The notes under the pieces were generated by a model. It was not told where the DNA came from and ran no database searches. It saw only the letters and a program-made list of their open reading frames with translations. A stretch of 7,652 bases of DNA, from positions 1 through 7,652 of the forward strand of contig CABQCB010000076.1 of assembly GCA_902462475.1 (NCBI GenBank), in the 5' to 3' direction. Source of the stretch: an uncultured Oscillibacter sp. Lineage in GTDB: Bacteria; Bacillota_A; Clostridia; Oscillospirales; Oscillospiraceae. Below are positions 1 to 6,126 of the stretch, piece by piece (position 1 is the stretch's first letter; every line of letters starts with the position of its first letter). Both the position numbers and the translations under genes were made by a program.

Positions 1-258
1 GGAGAGAGCGTCGTACTCTGCCAGCAGTCCGATCATGGGACGGCCGCTGCCGAAGGACGCGGAAAAGGCGGTGGGGATGCCGCAGATGCCCTTTTCCACC
101 GTGAAGCCCTCTTTTTCCAGCACCTCACAGTACAGCGCGGCGGAGCGCTCTTCCTGCAAGGAGAGCTCCGCGTAGTCCCAGATCCGGTCGGCCACCTCTG
201 CGATGAGTCCGGCCTTTGCCTCAATGGCGGCAATGGCCGCTTTCTTTTGTTCCGTCAT
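1..258 (-). CDS. M20-family amidohydrolase/peptidase, N-terminal part (runs off left edge)
   Basis: Only the first 86 codons are visible. The protein begins MTEQKKAAIAAIEAKAG. Around residues 70-86 it reads GSGRPMIGLLAEYDALS, the pattern in AbgB-like M20 amidohydrolases where a beta strand leads into the first metal-site region. Members of this family hydrolyse amide bonds of N-acyl amino acids, aminobenzoyl-glutamate or small peptides in the cytoplasm, using one or two metal ions. The metal ligands lie outside the window, so activity and substrate cannot be judged. The ATG at 258 is supported by AAGGAG (267-272) eight bases upstream. It lies 108 bases downstream of the ABC ATPase gene, beyond that operon's terminator. 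I see no convincing promoter in the gap, so it may depend on read-through or a weak promoter. The family call is fairly secure; the substrate is unknown. Confidence 0.75.
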   Translation of the reverse strand, partial: MTEQKKAAIAAIEAKAGLIAEVADRIWDYAELSLQEERSAALYCEVLEKEGFTVEKGICGIPTAFSASFGSGRPMIGLLAEYDALS

Positions 259-297
259 GTGGTTTGCTCCTTTCTTCAAATGCCTGATGGGGAATAG

Positions 298-315
298 GGG
301 CGGCGGCCACCGCCC
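298..315 (-). other. second GC-rich stem-loop after the ABC operon terminator
   Basis: GGGCGG (298-303) and CCGCCC (310-315) are inverted copies around a 6-base loop; a shifted pairing of GGCGG with CCGCC is also possible. In the minus-strand transcript this follows the T-run of the terminator at 316-350 and has no U-run of its own. It may be a back-up or 3'-end structure, or the 5' leader of the M20 gene. It could also be a chance product of high GC. Confidence 0.35.
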
Positions 316-350
316 AAAAAATAAGGGCGCGCACGGAAGGTGCGCGCCCT
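316..350 (-). terminator. Rho-independent terminator of the amino acid ABC operon
   Basis: An 11-bp perfect GC-rich stem (324-334 with 340-350) and a 5-base loop are followed in the minus-strand transcript by TATTTTTT. It starts 16 bases after the stop codon of the ATPase gene, the expected place for an operon end. Confidence 0.9.
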
Positions 351-366
351 GAAAACGGCAAGGGGA

Positions 367-1143
367 TCACAGCACCTTGCTGAGGAAATCCTGCAGCCGG
401 GGATGCTGGGGGTGTTCAAAAATATCGGAGGGGCTGCCCTGCTCCAGGAGCTTGCCGTCAGCCATGAACAGCACCCGGTTGCCCACTTCCCGGGCAAAGC
501 CCATCTCGTGGGTGACCACGACCATGGTCATGCCCTCCTGGGCCAGCTCCTTCATGACCTCCAGCACCTCGCCCACCATCTCCGGGTCCAGAGCGGAGGT
601 GGGCTCGTCAAAGAGCATCACCTGGGGCTCCATCATCAGCGCCCGCACGATGGCGATGCGCTGCTTCTGACCGCCGGAGAGCTGGATGGGATAGGCGTCG
701 GCCCGGTCCTTCAGACCGACCCGGTCCAACAGGGCCAGAGCCTTCTTCTCCGCCTGCTCCTTGGGCATATGCTTGACCTTGAGGGGGGCCAGGGTCATAT
801 TGTCCATGATGGTCATGTGGGGGAAGAGGTTGAAGTGCTGGAACACCATGCCCATCTTCTGGCGGTGCTGGTCGATGTCCAGCTTCACCATTTTGCCCTG
901 GGCGTTTTGAATCTTCTTTTTGGTGATGTCCACTCCGTCAAAGACGATGGAGCCGCTGGTGGGCACTTCCAGCAGGTTCAGGCTGCGCAGGAAGGTGGAC
1001 TTGCCGGAGCCGGAGGGGCCGATGACCACCATCACGTCTCCTTCGTTGATGTCCACGGTGACGCCGTCCAATGCTTTGATGGCGCCGTGGTTATAATGTT
1101 TTTTCAGGTCGGTGACCTGGATGAGACTATCTCTTGTCGCCAC
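367..1143 (-). CDS. polar amino acid ABC transporter, ATP-binding protein (GlnQ/HisP type)
   Basis: This 258-residue cytoplasmic ATPase drives import through the permease encoded upstream. All nucleotide-binding motifs are present: Walker [10 protein letters not shown] (42-50), Q-loop Gln102 in [11 protein letters not shown], signature LSGGQKQR (155-162), Walker B VMLFDEP (175-181), D-loop SALD (183-186) and H-loop His212. The sequence LFPHMT and the C-terminal [10 protein letters not shown] are typical of the polar amino acid subfamily. It is slightly longer than the usual 240 or so residues because of a lysine-rich insert at about 75-92, before the Q-loop. IVRAL replaces the common IARAL after the signature. 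The start is GTG at 1143, with AAAGGAG (1152-1158) eight bases upstream. It overlaps the permease gene by 17 bases, so the two are probably translationally coupled. It is the last gene of the operon. The exact amino acid cannot be read from this subunit. Confidence 0.95.
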   Translation of the reverse strand: MATRDSLIQVTDLKKHYNHGAIKALDGVTVDINEGDVMVVIGPSGSGKSTFLRSLNLLEVPTSGSIVFDGVDITKKKIQNAQGKMVKLDIDQHRQKMGMVFQHFNLFPHMTIMDNMTLAPLKVKHMPKEQAEKKALALLDRVGLKDRADAYPIQLSGGQKQRIAIVRALMMEPQVMLFDEPTSALDPEMVGEVLEVMKELAQEGMTMVVVTHEMGFAREVGNRVLFMADGKLLEQGSPSDIFEHPQHPRLQDFLSKVL

Positions 1144-1903
1144 GGCTCATTCTCCTTTCAAAGTAAGCAATGATCTTGCTGGTGGGGAAGGTCAGGCAGA
1201 AGTAGACCAGTGTGGCGATGACCAGCGGCTCGGCGATGCGGTAGGTGGCGCCCTTGATGGAGGTCACCGCGTACATGATCTCCTGAACGCCGATGGTATA
1301 GCAGATGGAGGACTCCTTGATGATGGTGACGAACTCGTTGGCGATGGCCGGCAGGATGTTCTTGATGGCCTGGGGCAGCACCACGTAGCGCATGTTCTGC
1401 ACCTGGGAAAGGCCCAGGGAGCGGGCCGCCTCCGTCTGGCCGCCGTCAATGGACTGGATGCCGGAGCGGATGATCTCGGAGAGGTAGGCACCGGAGTTGA
1501 GAGCCAGGGCCACTACGCCGGGGAGGAACCGGTCGAACCGGATAAAGCCGAAGAGCTTGAAGGACGGCAGATCCACGCCGTCAAAGACTACATAGTAGAT
1601 TATGAACAGCTGGACCAGCATAGGTGTGGCCCGGAAGACTTCCACATACACAGTGGCCAGGAACCGGATGGGATTGAACCGGCTCACTGCCGCCACAAAG
1701 CCCTGATCCCGGAGATGACCGTCCTTGGTCAGTGCCAGGAACCGCAGGGGGCAGACATCCGAAAGCCGCATCACGGCCAGGATCAGCGCCAAGATGAAGC
1801 CGAAGATAACGGTCAGCGCGGACAAGGACACCGTGCAGATCAGGCCCTGCTTGAAAAGATCGATATAGGCAAATGTTTTTTCGAAACCGGCGGCAGTAAA
1901 CAC
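1127..1903 (-). CDS. polar amino acid ABC transporter, permease (HisM/GlnP family)
   Basis: This 258-residue integral membrane protein forms the channel of the importer, probably as a homodimer since only one permease gene is present. Hydrophobic segments lie at roughly 20-46, 84-107, 127-145, 185-205 and 224-241. RATPMLVQ (91-98) and the EAA loop that contacts the ATPase, [10 protein letters not shown] to VVLP (158-177), are family hallmarks. Compared with typical members it has about 25 extra residues at 50-78, in the loop after the first membrane segment ([19 protein letters not shown] and following). The start is GTG at 1903, supported by AAGGAGG (1913-1919) nine bases upstream; no better ATG exists. 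It lies 89 bases downstream of the binding-protein gene, with a large stem-loop between them. Its last codons (MSRGDKR) overlap the start of the ATPase gene. Confidence 0.95.
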   Translation of the reverse strand: MFTAAGFEKTFAYIDLFKQGLICTVSLSALTVIFGFILALILAVMRLSDVCPLRFLALTKDGHLRDQGFVAAVSRFNPIRFLATVYVEVFRATPMLVQLFIIYYVVFDGVDLPSFKLFGFIRFDRFLPGVVALALNSGAYLSEIIRSGIQSIDGGQTEAARSLGLSQVQNMRYVVLPQAIKNILPAIANEFVTIIKESSICYTIGVQEIMYAVTSIKGATYRIAEPLVIATLVYFCLTFPTSKIIAYFERRMSRGDKR

Positions 1904-1942
1904 AGGCGGTTTCCTCCTTTTTCTCTTGTTTCAGGAAGCAGT

Positions 1943-1977
1943 CAATTCCTCCCCGCGGTCTCCGCGGGGAGGAATTG
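1943..1977 (-). other. perfect 16-bp intercistronic stem-loop between binding-protein and permease genes
   Basis: The arms 1943-1958 and 1963-1977+ form a perfect 16-bp inverted repeat (CAATTCCTCCCCGCGG and its complement) around a 3-base loop (1959-1961). In the transcript it begins about 15 bases after the binding-protein stop codon. The sequence after it (ACTGCTTCCTGAAAC) has no U-run, so it is unlikely to be an efficient intrinsic terminator. By analogy with other ABC operons (inference), it would shield the upstream mRNA from 3' exonucleases and give more binding protein than permease and ATPase. Confidence 0.8.
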
Positions 1978-1992
1978 GAACACACGAATCGA

Positions 1993-2898
1993 TCAGGCGG
2001 CGGGAGCCTCGGCGGCATCCAGCGTGCCCTCGTAGATCTCGCCGGAGGCCAGATCCACGGCGTTGACCACATACTGGTCGAAGGAGCCGTCTTCCTTGGC
2101 GGCGGCGATGGCGCGGTTCACGCCTTCCAGCAGCGCGGCGTTGCCCTTGGACACGCCCACCACGGAGCCCTCAGCGTCATAGGGGACCTCCAGAGCCAGG
2201 CACAGCTCGGGGTACTGGGTGGCATAGCTCTCAGCCACCATGGTCTCGATGAAGGCACCGTCCAGCTTGCCGGTCAGCAGCTCGGCGATGATGTCGGGCA
2301 CCTTGGTCAGCTCCACGATGTCGGCGTCGGGGGTGTTCTCCTTGGCCAGAGTAGCCTGGATGGAGCCTACCTGAGCACCGATGGAGTAGTCAGCGTTGTT
2401 GGCGTCCTCCAGAGAGGGGAACAGATCCTTGTTGCTCTCCACGCACACGAAGGACTGGCCGCCGGTGATGTACACGTCAGAGAAGTCCATGCTGTCAGCA
2501 CGGTCGGGATCGGGAGAATAGCCGGCCATGCCCAGGTCCACGTTGCCGCTCTGCAGCTCCATGATGGTGCCGTCAAAGTCCATGGGGATGACTTCCAGCT
2601 CCAGGCCCAGGTAGTCGGCAATGTACTGAGCCAGATCCATATCAAAGCCGGCCAGCTTGGGTTCGCCGTTTTCGTCGATGGCGTAGAACTCATAGGGGGC
2701 GAAGTCGGGGCTGGTAGCCACGGTCAGGGAGCCCTCAGTGACGGTGGTGATGGCGGCCTTCAGGTCGTCGATGGACATGGAGGCGTAATCCACGGTCTCC
2801 TCCTCAGCGGGAGTTTCCTCCTTGGAGCCGCAGGCGGCCAGGCTCGCGGTCATGGCCAGAGCCAGCAGCAGTGCAAACAGTTTCTTCATAATTTTCAT
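1993..2898 (-). CDS. polar amino acid ABC transporter, substrate-binding lipoprotein (SBP family 3)
   Basis: This 301-residue extracellular receptor captures an amino acid and delivers it to the permease. Residues 1-22 are a lipoprotein signal: basic MKIMKK, a hydrophobic stretch, then lipobox LAAC with Cys23 as the lipidated residue. An acidic linker (26-45) precedes the two-lobed domain (about 57-280). GFDMDLA (84-90) is the family 3 signature. Arg133 in SPDPDRADSMDFSDVY matches the arginine that holds the ligand carboxylate. Glu218 (DGAFIETMVA) stands where HisJ and GlnH have an aspartate that holds the amino group, a mild departure. The start ATG at 2898 has AAGGA five bases upstream; an in-frame ATG at 2889 with GAGG before it is also possible and would leave the signal peptide intact. 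It is first in the operon. The substrate is likely a polar amino acid, exact identity unknown. Confidence 0.95.
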   Translation of the reverse strand: MKIMKKLFALLLALAMTASLAACGSKEETPAEEETVDYASMSIDDLKAAITTVTEGSLTVATSPDFAPYEFYAIDENGEPKLAGFDMDLAQYIADYLGLELEVIPMDFDGTIMELQSGNVDLGMAGYSPDPDRADSMDFSDVYITGGQSFVCVESNKDLFPSLEDANNADYSIGAQVGSIQATLAKENTPDADIVELTKVPDIIAELLTGKLDGAFIETMVAESYATQYPELCLALEVPYDAEGSVVGVSKGNAALLEGVNRAIAAAKEDGSFDQYVVNAVDLASGEIYEGTLDAAEAPAA

Positions 2899-2969
2899 CC
2901 TCTTCCTTGTATGTTACCCGCCGCAGCGGGCGTTGGATCCATGTGGGAAACAGCGTTCCCTTGTGAACA
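2899..2969 (-). other. 5' leader of the ABC operon with two small stem-loops
   Basis: About 70 bases separate the predicted transcription start from the binding-protein ATG. Two short hairpins can form: GGGAA/TTCCC (2945-2949 with 2956-2960) and CCCGC/GCGGG (2917-2921 with 2926-2930, tetraloop). The second ends about 12 bases before the ribosome binding site. Neither is followed by a U-run, and I recognise no riboswitch or T-box. The stems are only 5 bp, so function is uncertain. Confidence 0.3.
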
Positions 2970-2975
2970 TGCCTA

Positions 2976-3004
2976 ACCTTACCACGTCCCTGCGGGAATG
3001 TCAA
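2976..3004 (-). promoter_or_regulatory. promoter of the amino acid ABC operon
   Basis: A perfect -35 TTGACA (2999-3004) is followed by a 17-base spacer and -10 TAAGGT (2976-2981). The -10 hexamer is weak, but it is preceded by TGG, giving an extended -10 (TGnTAnnnT). AT-rich sequence directly upstream (3005-3034) could act as an UP element. The predicted start is near 2969, giving a leader of about 70 bases. Confidence 0.65.
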
Positions 3005-3021
3005 TACTTTTTCACAAAAAA

Positions 3022-3035
3022 TGAATATTTATTTG
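3022..3035. promoter_or_regulatory. possible ArgR-like operator (TGAATATTTATTTG)
   Basis: The sequence matches the ARG-box pattern TGAATWWWWATTCA at 8 of its 10 defined positions. It lies 18 bp upstream of the -35 of the ABC operon promoter. A related sequence lies about 119 bp further upstream at 3129-3150. AT-rich sequence easily yields such matches, so this is suggestive only. Confidence 0.25.
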
Positions 3036-3128
3036 CAGCGGATGGGTAAAAGACAAAAAAGCAACAGACAAAACCGCGAAAAATCAAGCGTGATTAGGCA
3101 AAATTACAAGAGACGGCGCTGCATACGA

Positions 3129-3150
3129 TGAATACAAAAATGAATATTCA
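3129..3150. promoter_or_regulatory. cluster of TGAAT half-sites, including a 10-bp palindrome
   Basis: TGAAT occurs at 3129-3133 and 3141-3145, and the second copy is part of the palindrome TGAATATTCA (3141-3150). The stretch ACAAAAATGAATATT (3134-3148) recurs almost exactly at 3014-3029. It overlaps the U-run end of the neighbouring terminator by one base. Regulator binding is a guess; ArgR is the best-fitting family. Confidence 0.2.
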
Positions 3151-3180
3151 AAAAACGGGCCCGCCGGAGGGCGGGCCCGT
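3150..3180 (-). terminator. Rho-independent terminator of the Na+/phosphate cotransporter gene
   Basis: A perfect 11-bp stem (3155-3165 with 3170-3180) and a 4-base loop are followed in the minus-strand transcript by TTTTTT. It starts 10 bases after the stop codon. It separates this gene from the ABC operon promoter downstream. Confidence 0.92.
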
Positions 3181-3189
3181 GCAAGAAGA

Positions 3190-4941
3190 TCATGCCTGCT
3201 GGGGCAGACGGTACTTTTCCAGCTGTCCGGCCAGGTGCCGGGCAAAGTCGTCGTCGGTCTTGAGGCTGTGGAGATAGGCGTGGCGGTCCAGGGAGGCGTC
3301 CTGCTCTTCCAGCACGCACACGGCGATGTTGGAGCAGTGGTCGGACACACGCTCGAAGTTGGTCAGAAGGTCGCTGAGGATGAAGCCCAGCTGAATGGTG
3401 CACTCGCCGGTCTGGAGGCGCTGGATGTGGCGCATGCGCACTTCCTCGATGAGCCGGTCGATGGTCTCCTCCAGAGGCTCCACGCTCAAAGCGGCGTGGG
3501 GATCGTCGGCGGCGAAGCAGGAGAAGGCCTGTCCCAAAATATCCCGCAGAGCGTCCAGCAGCACGGAGATCTCCGCCTCAGCGGAGTCGGAAAAGCGCAG
3601 GCCCTTGTCGTGGAGCTCCTGAGCGGACTCCTGCAGGTTGAGGGCGTGGTCGCCGATACGCTCGAAATCGCCGATGGCGTGGAGCAGGCGGGAGACGGTG
3701 CGCATATCCTCCATGGAGACGCCGTGCTGGGAGATCTCCACCAGGTAGCTGCCCAGACGGTCCTCGTACGTGTCCAGCTTGTCCTCGTTTTCCAGGATCT
3801 GGCTCTCCCGCTCCTCGCTGTACCCGTTCAGCTGCTCCAGGGACAAAAGGAGGTTTTTGTGGGCCAGCTCGCCCATCTGGTTGGTCATGGATACGCACTC
3901 GCTGATGGCCACGCCGGGGGTACGCAGCAGCAGGGGGTCCAGGAAGGCGAAGCTCTCCTTGCGGCTCTCGCTGGGGACCAGTCTCCGCGCCAGCTTTTCC
4001 AGCTGGCGGGAGAAGGGCAGCAGCAGCACCGTAGTGAAGATGTTGAACACGGAGTGGCAGAAGGCGATGCCCACCACGCCGATGGGATCATCCAAAAAGG
4101 AGAAGTGGAACAGGGCGTTGGCGCCGTAGAACAGCACCATGCAAACGGCCGTGCCGATGACGTTGAAGGAGATGTGCACCACGGCCACCCGCTTGGCGCT
4201 GCGGCTGACGCCGATGGAGCTGATGAGGGCGGTGATGCAGGTGCCGATGTTCTGACCCATGATGATGGGGATGGCGGCACCGAAGGACACGGAGCCGGTG
4301 AGGGCCAGGGCCTGCAAAATGCCCACGGAGGCGGAGGAGGACTGGATGACGGCAGTAAACACCATGCCCACCAGCACGCCCAGCAGGGGATTTTGGAAGG
4401 CGGTGAGCAGCTGCGTGAAGGCGGGGACCTCGGACAAGGGCTCCACCGCGTCTTTCATCAGGTCCATGCCGTACATCAAAATGGCAAAGCCCACCATGAC
4501 ACGGCCGATGTCCCGGCGCTTTTGCTTTTTGGACCCCATAATGAGGATGACGCCGGCCATGGCCAGCAGGGGGGAGAAGCTCTCCGGCTTGAGCATGTTG
4601 ACAAATACGTTGTCACTCTCGATGCCCGTCAGGGACAGGATCCACGCGGTGGTGGTGGTACCGATGTTGGAACCCATGATGACGCCGATGGTCTGGCTCA
4701 GCTCCATGACGCCGGAGTTCACCAGGCCCACCAGCATGACCGTCACCGCGGAGGAGGACTGGATGGCCACGGTGATGCCGGTGCCAAGCAGCAGGCTCTT
4801 AAGGGGATTGGAGGTCATGCGTTTTAAAATGCGCTCCAGCTTGCCGCCGGCCATCTTCTCCAGGCTCTTGGACATGGTGGTCATGCCGTAGAGGAAGAAG
4901 GCCAGACCGCCGCAAAGGGTAAAGACGGAAAAAATATCCAT
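3190..4941 (-). CDS. Na+/phosphate cotransporter with C-terminal PhoU-like domain (NptA/YjbB type)
   Basis: This 583-residue membrane protein probably moves inorganic phosphate with sodium; bacterial relatives work in uptake or efflux. The N-terminal half (about 1-320) holds two inverted Na_Pi_cotrans repeats, each with a QSSSA motif (61-65 and 200-204) followed by G(S/Q)NIGT (90-95 and 229-234), which form the substrate site in this family. The C-terminal part (about 345-560) is helical and PhoU-like, for example RLLHAIGDFERIGDHALNL and later LTNFERVSDHCSNIAV, each with the E-R-(I/V)-(G/S)-D-H metal-binding pattern of PhoU repeats. The length and order match the common two-domain form. The start is ATG 4941, with AAGGAG (4949-4954) seven bases upstream. 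It appears monocistronic, with its own promoter and terminator. The direction of transport is not evident from sequence. Confidence 0.93.
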   Translation of the reverse strand: MDIFSVFTLCGGLAFFLYGMTTMSKSLEKMAGGKLERILKRMTSNPLKSLLLGTGITVAIQSSSAVTVMLVGLVNSGVMELSQTIGVIMGSNIGTTTTAWILSLTGIESDNVFVNMLKPESFSPLLAMAGVILIMGSKKQKRRDIGRVMVGFAILMYGMDLMKDAVEPLSEVPAFTQLLTAFQNPLLGVLVGMVFTAVIQSSSASVGILQALALTGSVSFGAAIPIIMGQNIGTCITALISSIGVSRSAKRVAVVHISFNVIGTAVCMVLFYGANALFHFSFLDDPIGVVGIAFCHSVFNIFTTVLLLPFSRQLEKLARRLVPSESRKESFAFLDPLLLRTPGVAISECVSMTNQMGELAHKNLLLSLEQLNGYSEERESQILENEDKLDTYEDRLGSYLVEISQHGVSMEDMRTVSRLLHAIGDFERIGDHALNLQESAQELHDKGLRFSDSAEAEISVLLDALRDILGQAFSCFAADDPHAALSVEPLEETIDRLIEEVRMRHIQRLQTGECTIQLGFILSDLLTNFERVSDHCSNIAVCVLEEQDASLDRHAYLHSLKTDDDFARHLAGQLEKYRLPQQA

Positions 4942-5037
4942 GCTGTTGCTCCTTTTTCTTCGTTCGGTAGGCGTTTTTTGGCAAAAAAAATATAAGAGAA
5001 ATCTGCTGCCGCTCTTTTACGGATATGCAGCTTTATC

Positions 5038-5066
5038 ATTATATATTCAAAAAAGGGCACTGAGAA
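5038..5066 (-). promoter_or_regulatory. promoter of the Na+/phosphate cotransporter gene
   Basis: A perfect -10 TATAAT (5038-5043) and a -35-like TTCTCA (5061-5066, 4 of 6 matches) are separated by 17 bases. The predicted start near 5031 gives a leader of about 90 bases. The weak -35 fits a promoter needing an activator, consistent with the repeats just upstream. Confidence 0.6.
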
Positions 5067-5083
5067 GAGGAAACGGAGAATTT

Positions 5084-5107
5084 TGTAAATTTTGCGTAAA
5101 ATGTAAG
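5084..5107 (-). promoter_or_regulatory. Pho-box-like direct repeats upstream of the phosphate transporter
   Basis: On the minus strand TTTACG (5095-5100) and TTTACA (5084-5089) are direct repeats with 11-bp periodicity and a 5-base spacer. A third, irregularly spaced CTTACA lies at 5102-5107. Firmicute PhoP sites are TT(A/T/C)ACA-like repeats with about 5-base spacing placed at or upstream of the -35. Here they end 17 bases upstream of the -35. Together with the gene's role, phosphate control is plausible but unproven. Confidence 0.4.
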
Positions 5108-5141
5108 AGAAGTCGCACAACGCAAACGTAGAACCTTTGTG

Positions 5142-5178
5142 AAAAAGAGAAACACCTCCCGGGAAAAGGAGGTGTTTC
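5142..5178 (-). terminator. Rho-independent terminator of the patatin-like gene
   Basis: A perfect 11-bp stem (5149-5159 with 5168-5178) and an 8-base loop are followed in the minus-strand transcript by TCTTTTTC. It begins 9 bases after the stop codon. The stem is less GC-rich than the other two terminators. Confidence 0.85.
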
Positions 5179-5187
5179 ACGCAAAAT

Positions 5188-6051
5188 TTACGAATTCTGG
5201 CCAAACCAGAACTCCCGCACGGCGGGCAGGGCGCTGCGGCCGGCGAAGTAGCCGGACTGCCACAGGGCACGGATCTTTTCAAGATCCCGCTCCGTCCGGG
5301 AAAATCCGGCGGTGGACTCGGGGGTGATGACCAGCACGCGGCCCTGCTGTTCCAGCTCAAACAGCTCCCGGCGGCACTGGTTGTACCGCTGGGCCCGGGT
5401 CTCCATGGCCTCTACAAAGCGGGGGTATTTGCGGAAGGCCCGGCGGATGAGCGGCAGGGAGCCGTCCGGTGTCTTTTCGTAGTCCCGCTCTCGGGTGAGG
5501 ATCACCACCACCCGGTCAAAGCCCTCGTCAAAGGCGTGCTTCCAGGGAATGGCGTCGGCACAGCCGCCGTCCAGATAGGGCTGTCCCTCCAGATGGTAGA
5601 CCGGGAAGAGGAAGGGGATGGCGCAGGTGGCCTGGAGCAGCAGGTTATGCTCGTCCCGCCGGGGCACAGGCAGATACTCCGCCCGGCCGGTTTCCAGGTT
5701 GGTGACCACCGCCTCCGCCCGGCCGGGATAGGCCTCGAAGGCGTCGTAGCCGAAGGGGTCCAGCTCATTGGGGATAGTCTCGTAGGAAAAGCGCAGCCCG
5801 AAGTAGGAGCGATTGCCCCGGTGCAGATAGTTGCCCATTCCCATGTAGCGCCGGTCGGAGGCGAAGCGGGTCAGTACCCGCAGGTTCCGGCGGCTTTGCC
5901 GGGAGAGATAGCTGACGCCGTAGGTGATGCCGGCGGAGACGCCCAGGGTGTAGTCGGGCAGGGGGAGCCCACCGTCCAAAAACGCGTCGCACACGCCGGA
6001 GGAGAAAATGGTGCGGAAGGCGCCGCCCTCCAGTACCAGAGCGGTTTTCAT
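5188..6051 (-). CDS. patatin-like phospholipase (lipid acyl hydrolase)
   Basis: This 287-residue protein has the patatin Ser-Asp dyad. A glycine-rich oxyanion loop EGGAFR lies at 8-13 and the nucleophile elbow GVSAG at 37-41 (Ser39). The catalytic Asp161 is in YLDGG (159-163), after the conserved CAIPFLFP stretch. The loop reads GGAFR rather than GGGxRG, as in the bacterial YjjU-like branch. The C-terminal part (about 235-280) resembles the DUF6363 domain that follows patatin in that branch. Members hydrolyse acyl esters of lipids; the substrate here is unknown. No signal peptide is seen, so it is probably cytoplasmic. The ATG at 6051 has only a weak upstream site (AGAAG, about 10 bases away), suggesting modest translation, but the glycine loop begins by residue 8, so no later start fits. 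It has its own likely promoter and a terminator, so it is probably transcribed alone. Confidence 0.92.
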   Translation of the reverse strand: MKTALVLEGGAFRTIFSSGVCDAFLDGGLPLPDYTLGVSAGITYGVSYLSRQSRRNLRVLTRFASDRRYMGMGNYLHRGNRSYFGLRFSYETIPNELDPFGYDAFEAYPGRAEAVVTNLETGRAEYLPVPRRDEHNLLLQATCAIPFLFPVYHLEGQPYLDGGCADAIPWKHAFDEGFDRVVVILTRERDYEKTPDGSLPLIRRAFRKYPRFVEAMETRAQRYNQCRRELFELEQQGRVLVITPESTAGFSRTERDLEKIRALWQSGYFAGRSALPAVREFWFGQNS

Positions 6052-6090
6052 GCAAGGTCACTTCTTTCGTGTATAGATGGCTCTTTGTCC

Positions 6091-6119
6091 ATCATAGCAC
6101 GGCCGGAGCCAAATGAAAA
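6091..6119 (-). promoter_or_regulatory. promoter of the patatin-like gene
   Basis: A -10 TATGAT (6091-6096) is preceded by TGC, giving a full extended -10, and lies 17 bases from TTTTCA (6114-6119, 4 of 6 matches to the -35 consensus). The predicted start near 6084 leaves a leader of about 33 bases. No terminator is seen between the upstream transporter gene and this promoter, so some read-through is likely. Confidence 0.5.
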
Positions 6120-6126
6120 GCGGCAT

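Noticed and set aside
2899..2970. A riboswitch or T-box in the leader of the amino acid operon
   Set aside because: The leader is only about 70 bases, with two 5-bp stems, no terminator/antiterminator pair and no recognisable T-box or lysine riboswitch motif.
1975..2976. A 333-codon open frame on the plus strand opposite the binding-protein gene
   Set aside because: It has shadow composition with no domain, and it runs through the operon promoter and leader.
3235..4827. A 530-codon open frame on the plus strand opposite the phosphate cotransporter
   Set aside because: The predicted protein is rich in Gly, His, Asp and Gln with no recognisable domain. It is a shadow of GC-rich codon use in the minus-strand gene, which has clear motifs and a good start.
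4982..5035. Possible attenuator in the phosphate transporter leader (T8 run at 4982-4989)
   Set aside because: The T-run is preceded only by a weak 5-bp AAGAG/CTCTT stem with a 13-base loop; the better GCTGC/GCAGC pairing lies too far upstream of the T-run to act as a terminator.
3144..5054. Shared ATATTCAAAAAA at 3144-3155 and 5043-5054
   Set aside because: The first copy is partly the terminator U-run and the second is the spacer next to a promoter. The 12-base AT-rich match is most likely chance.
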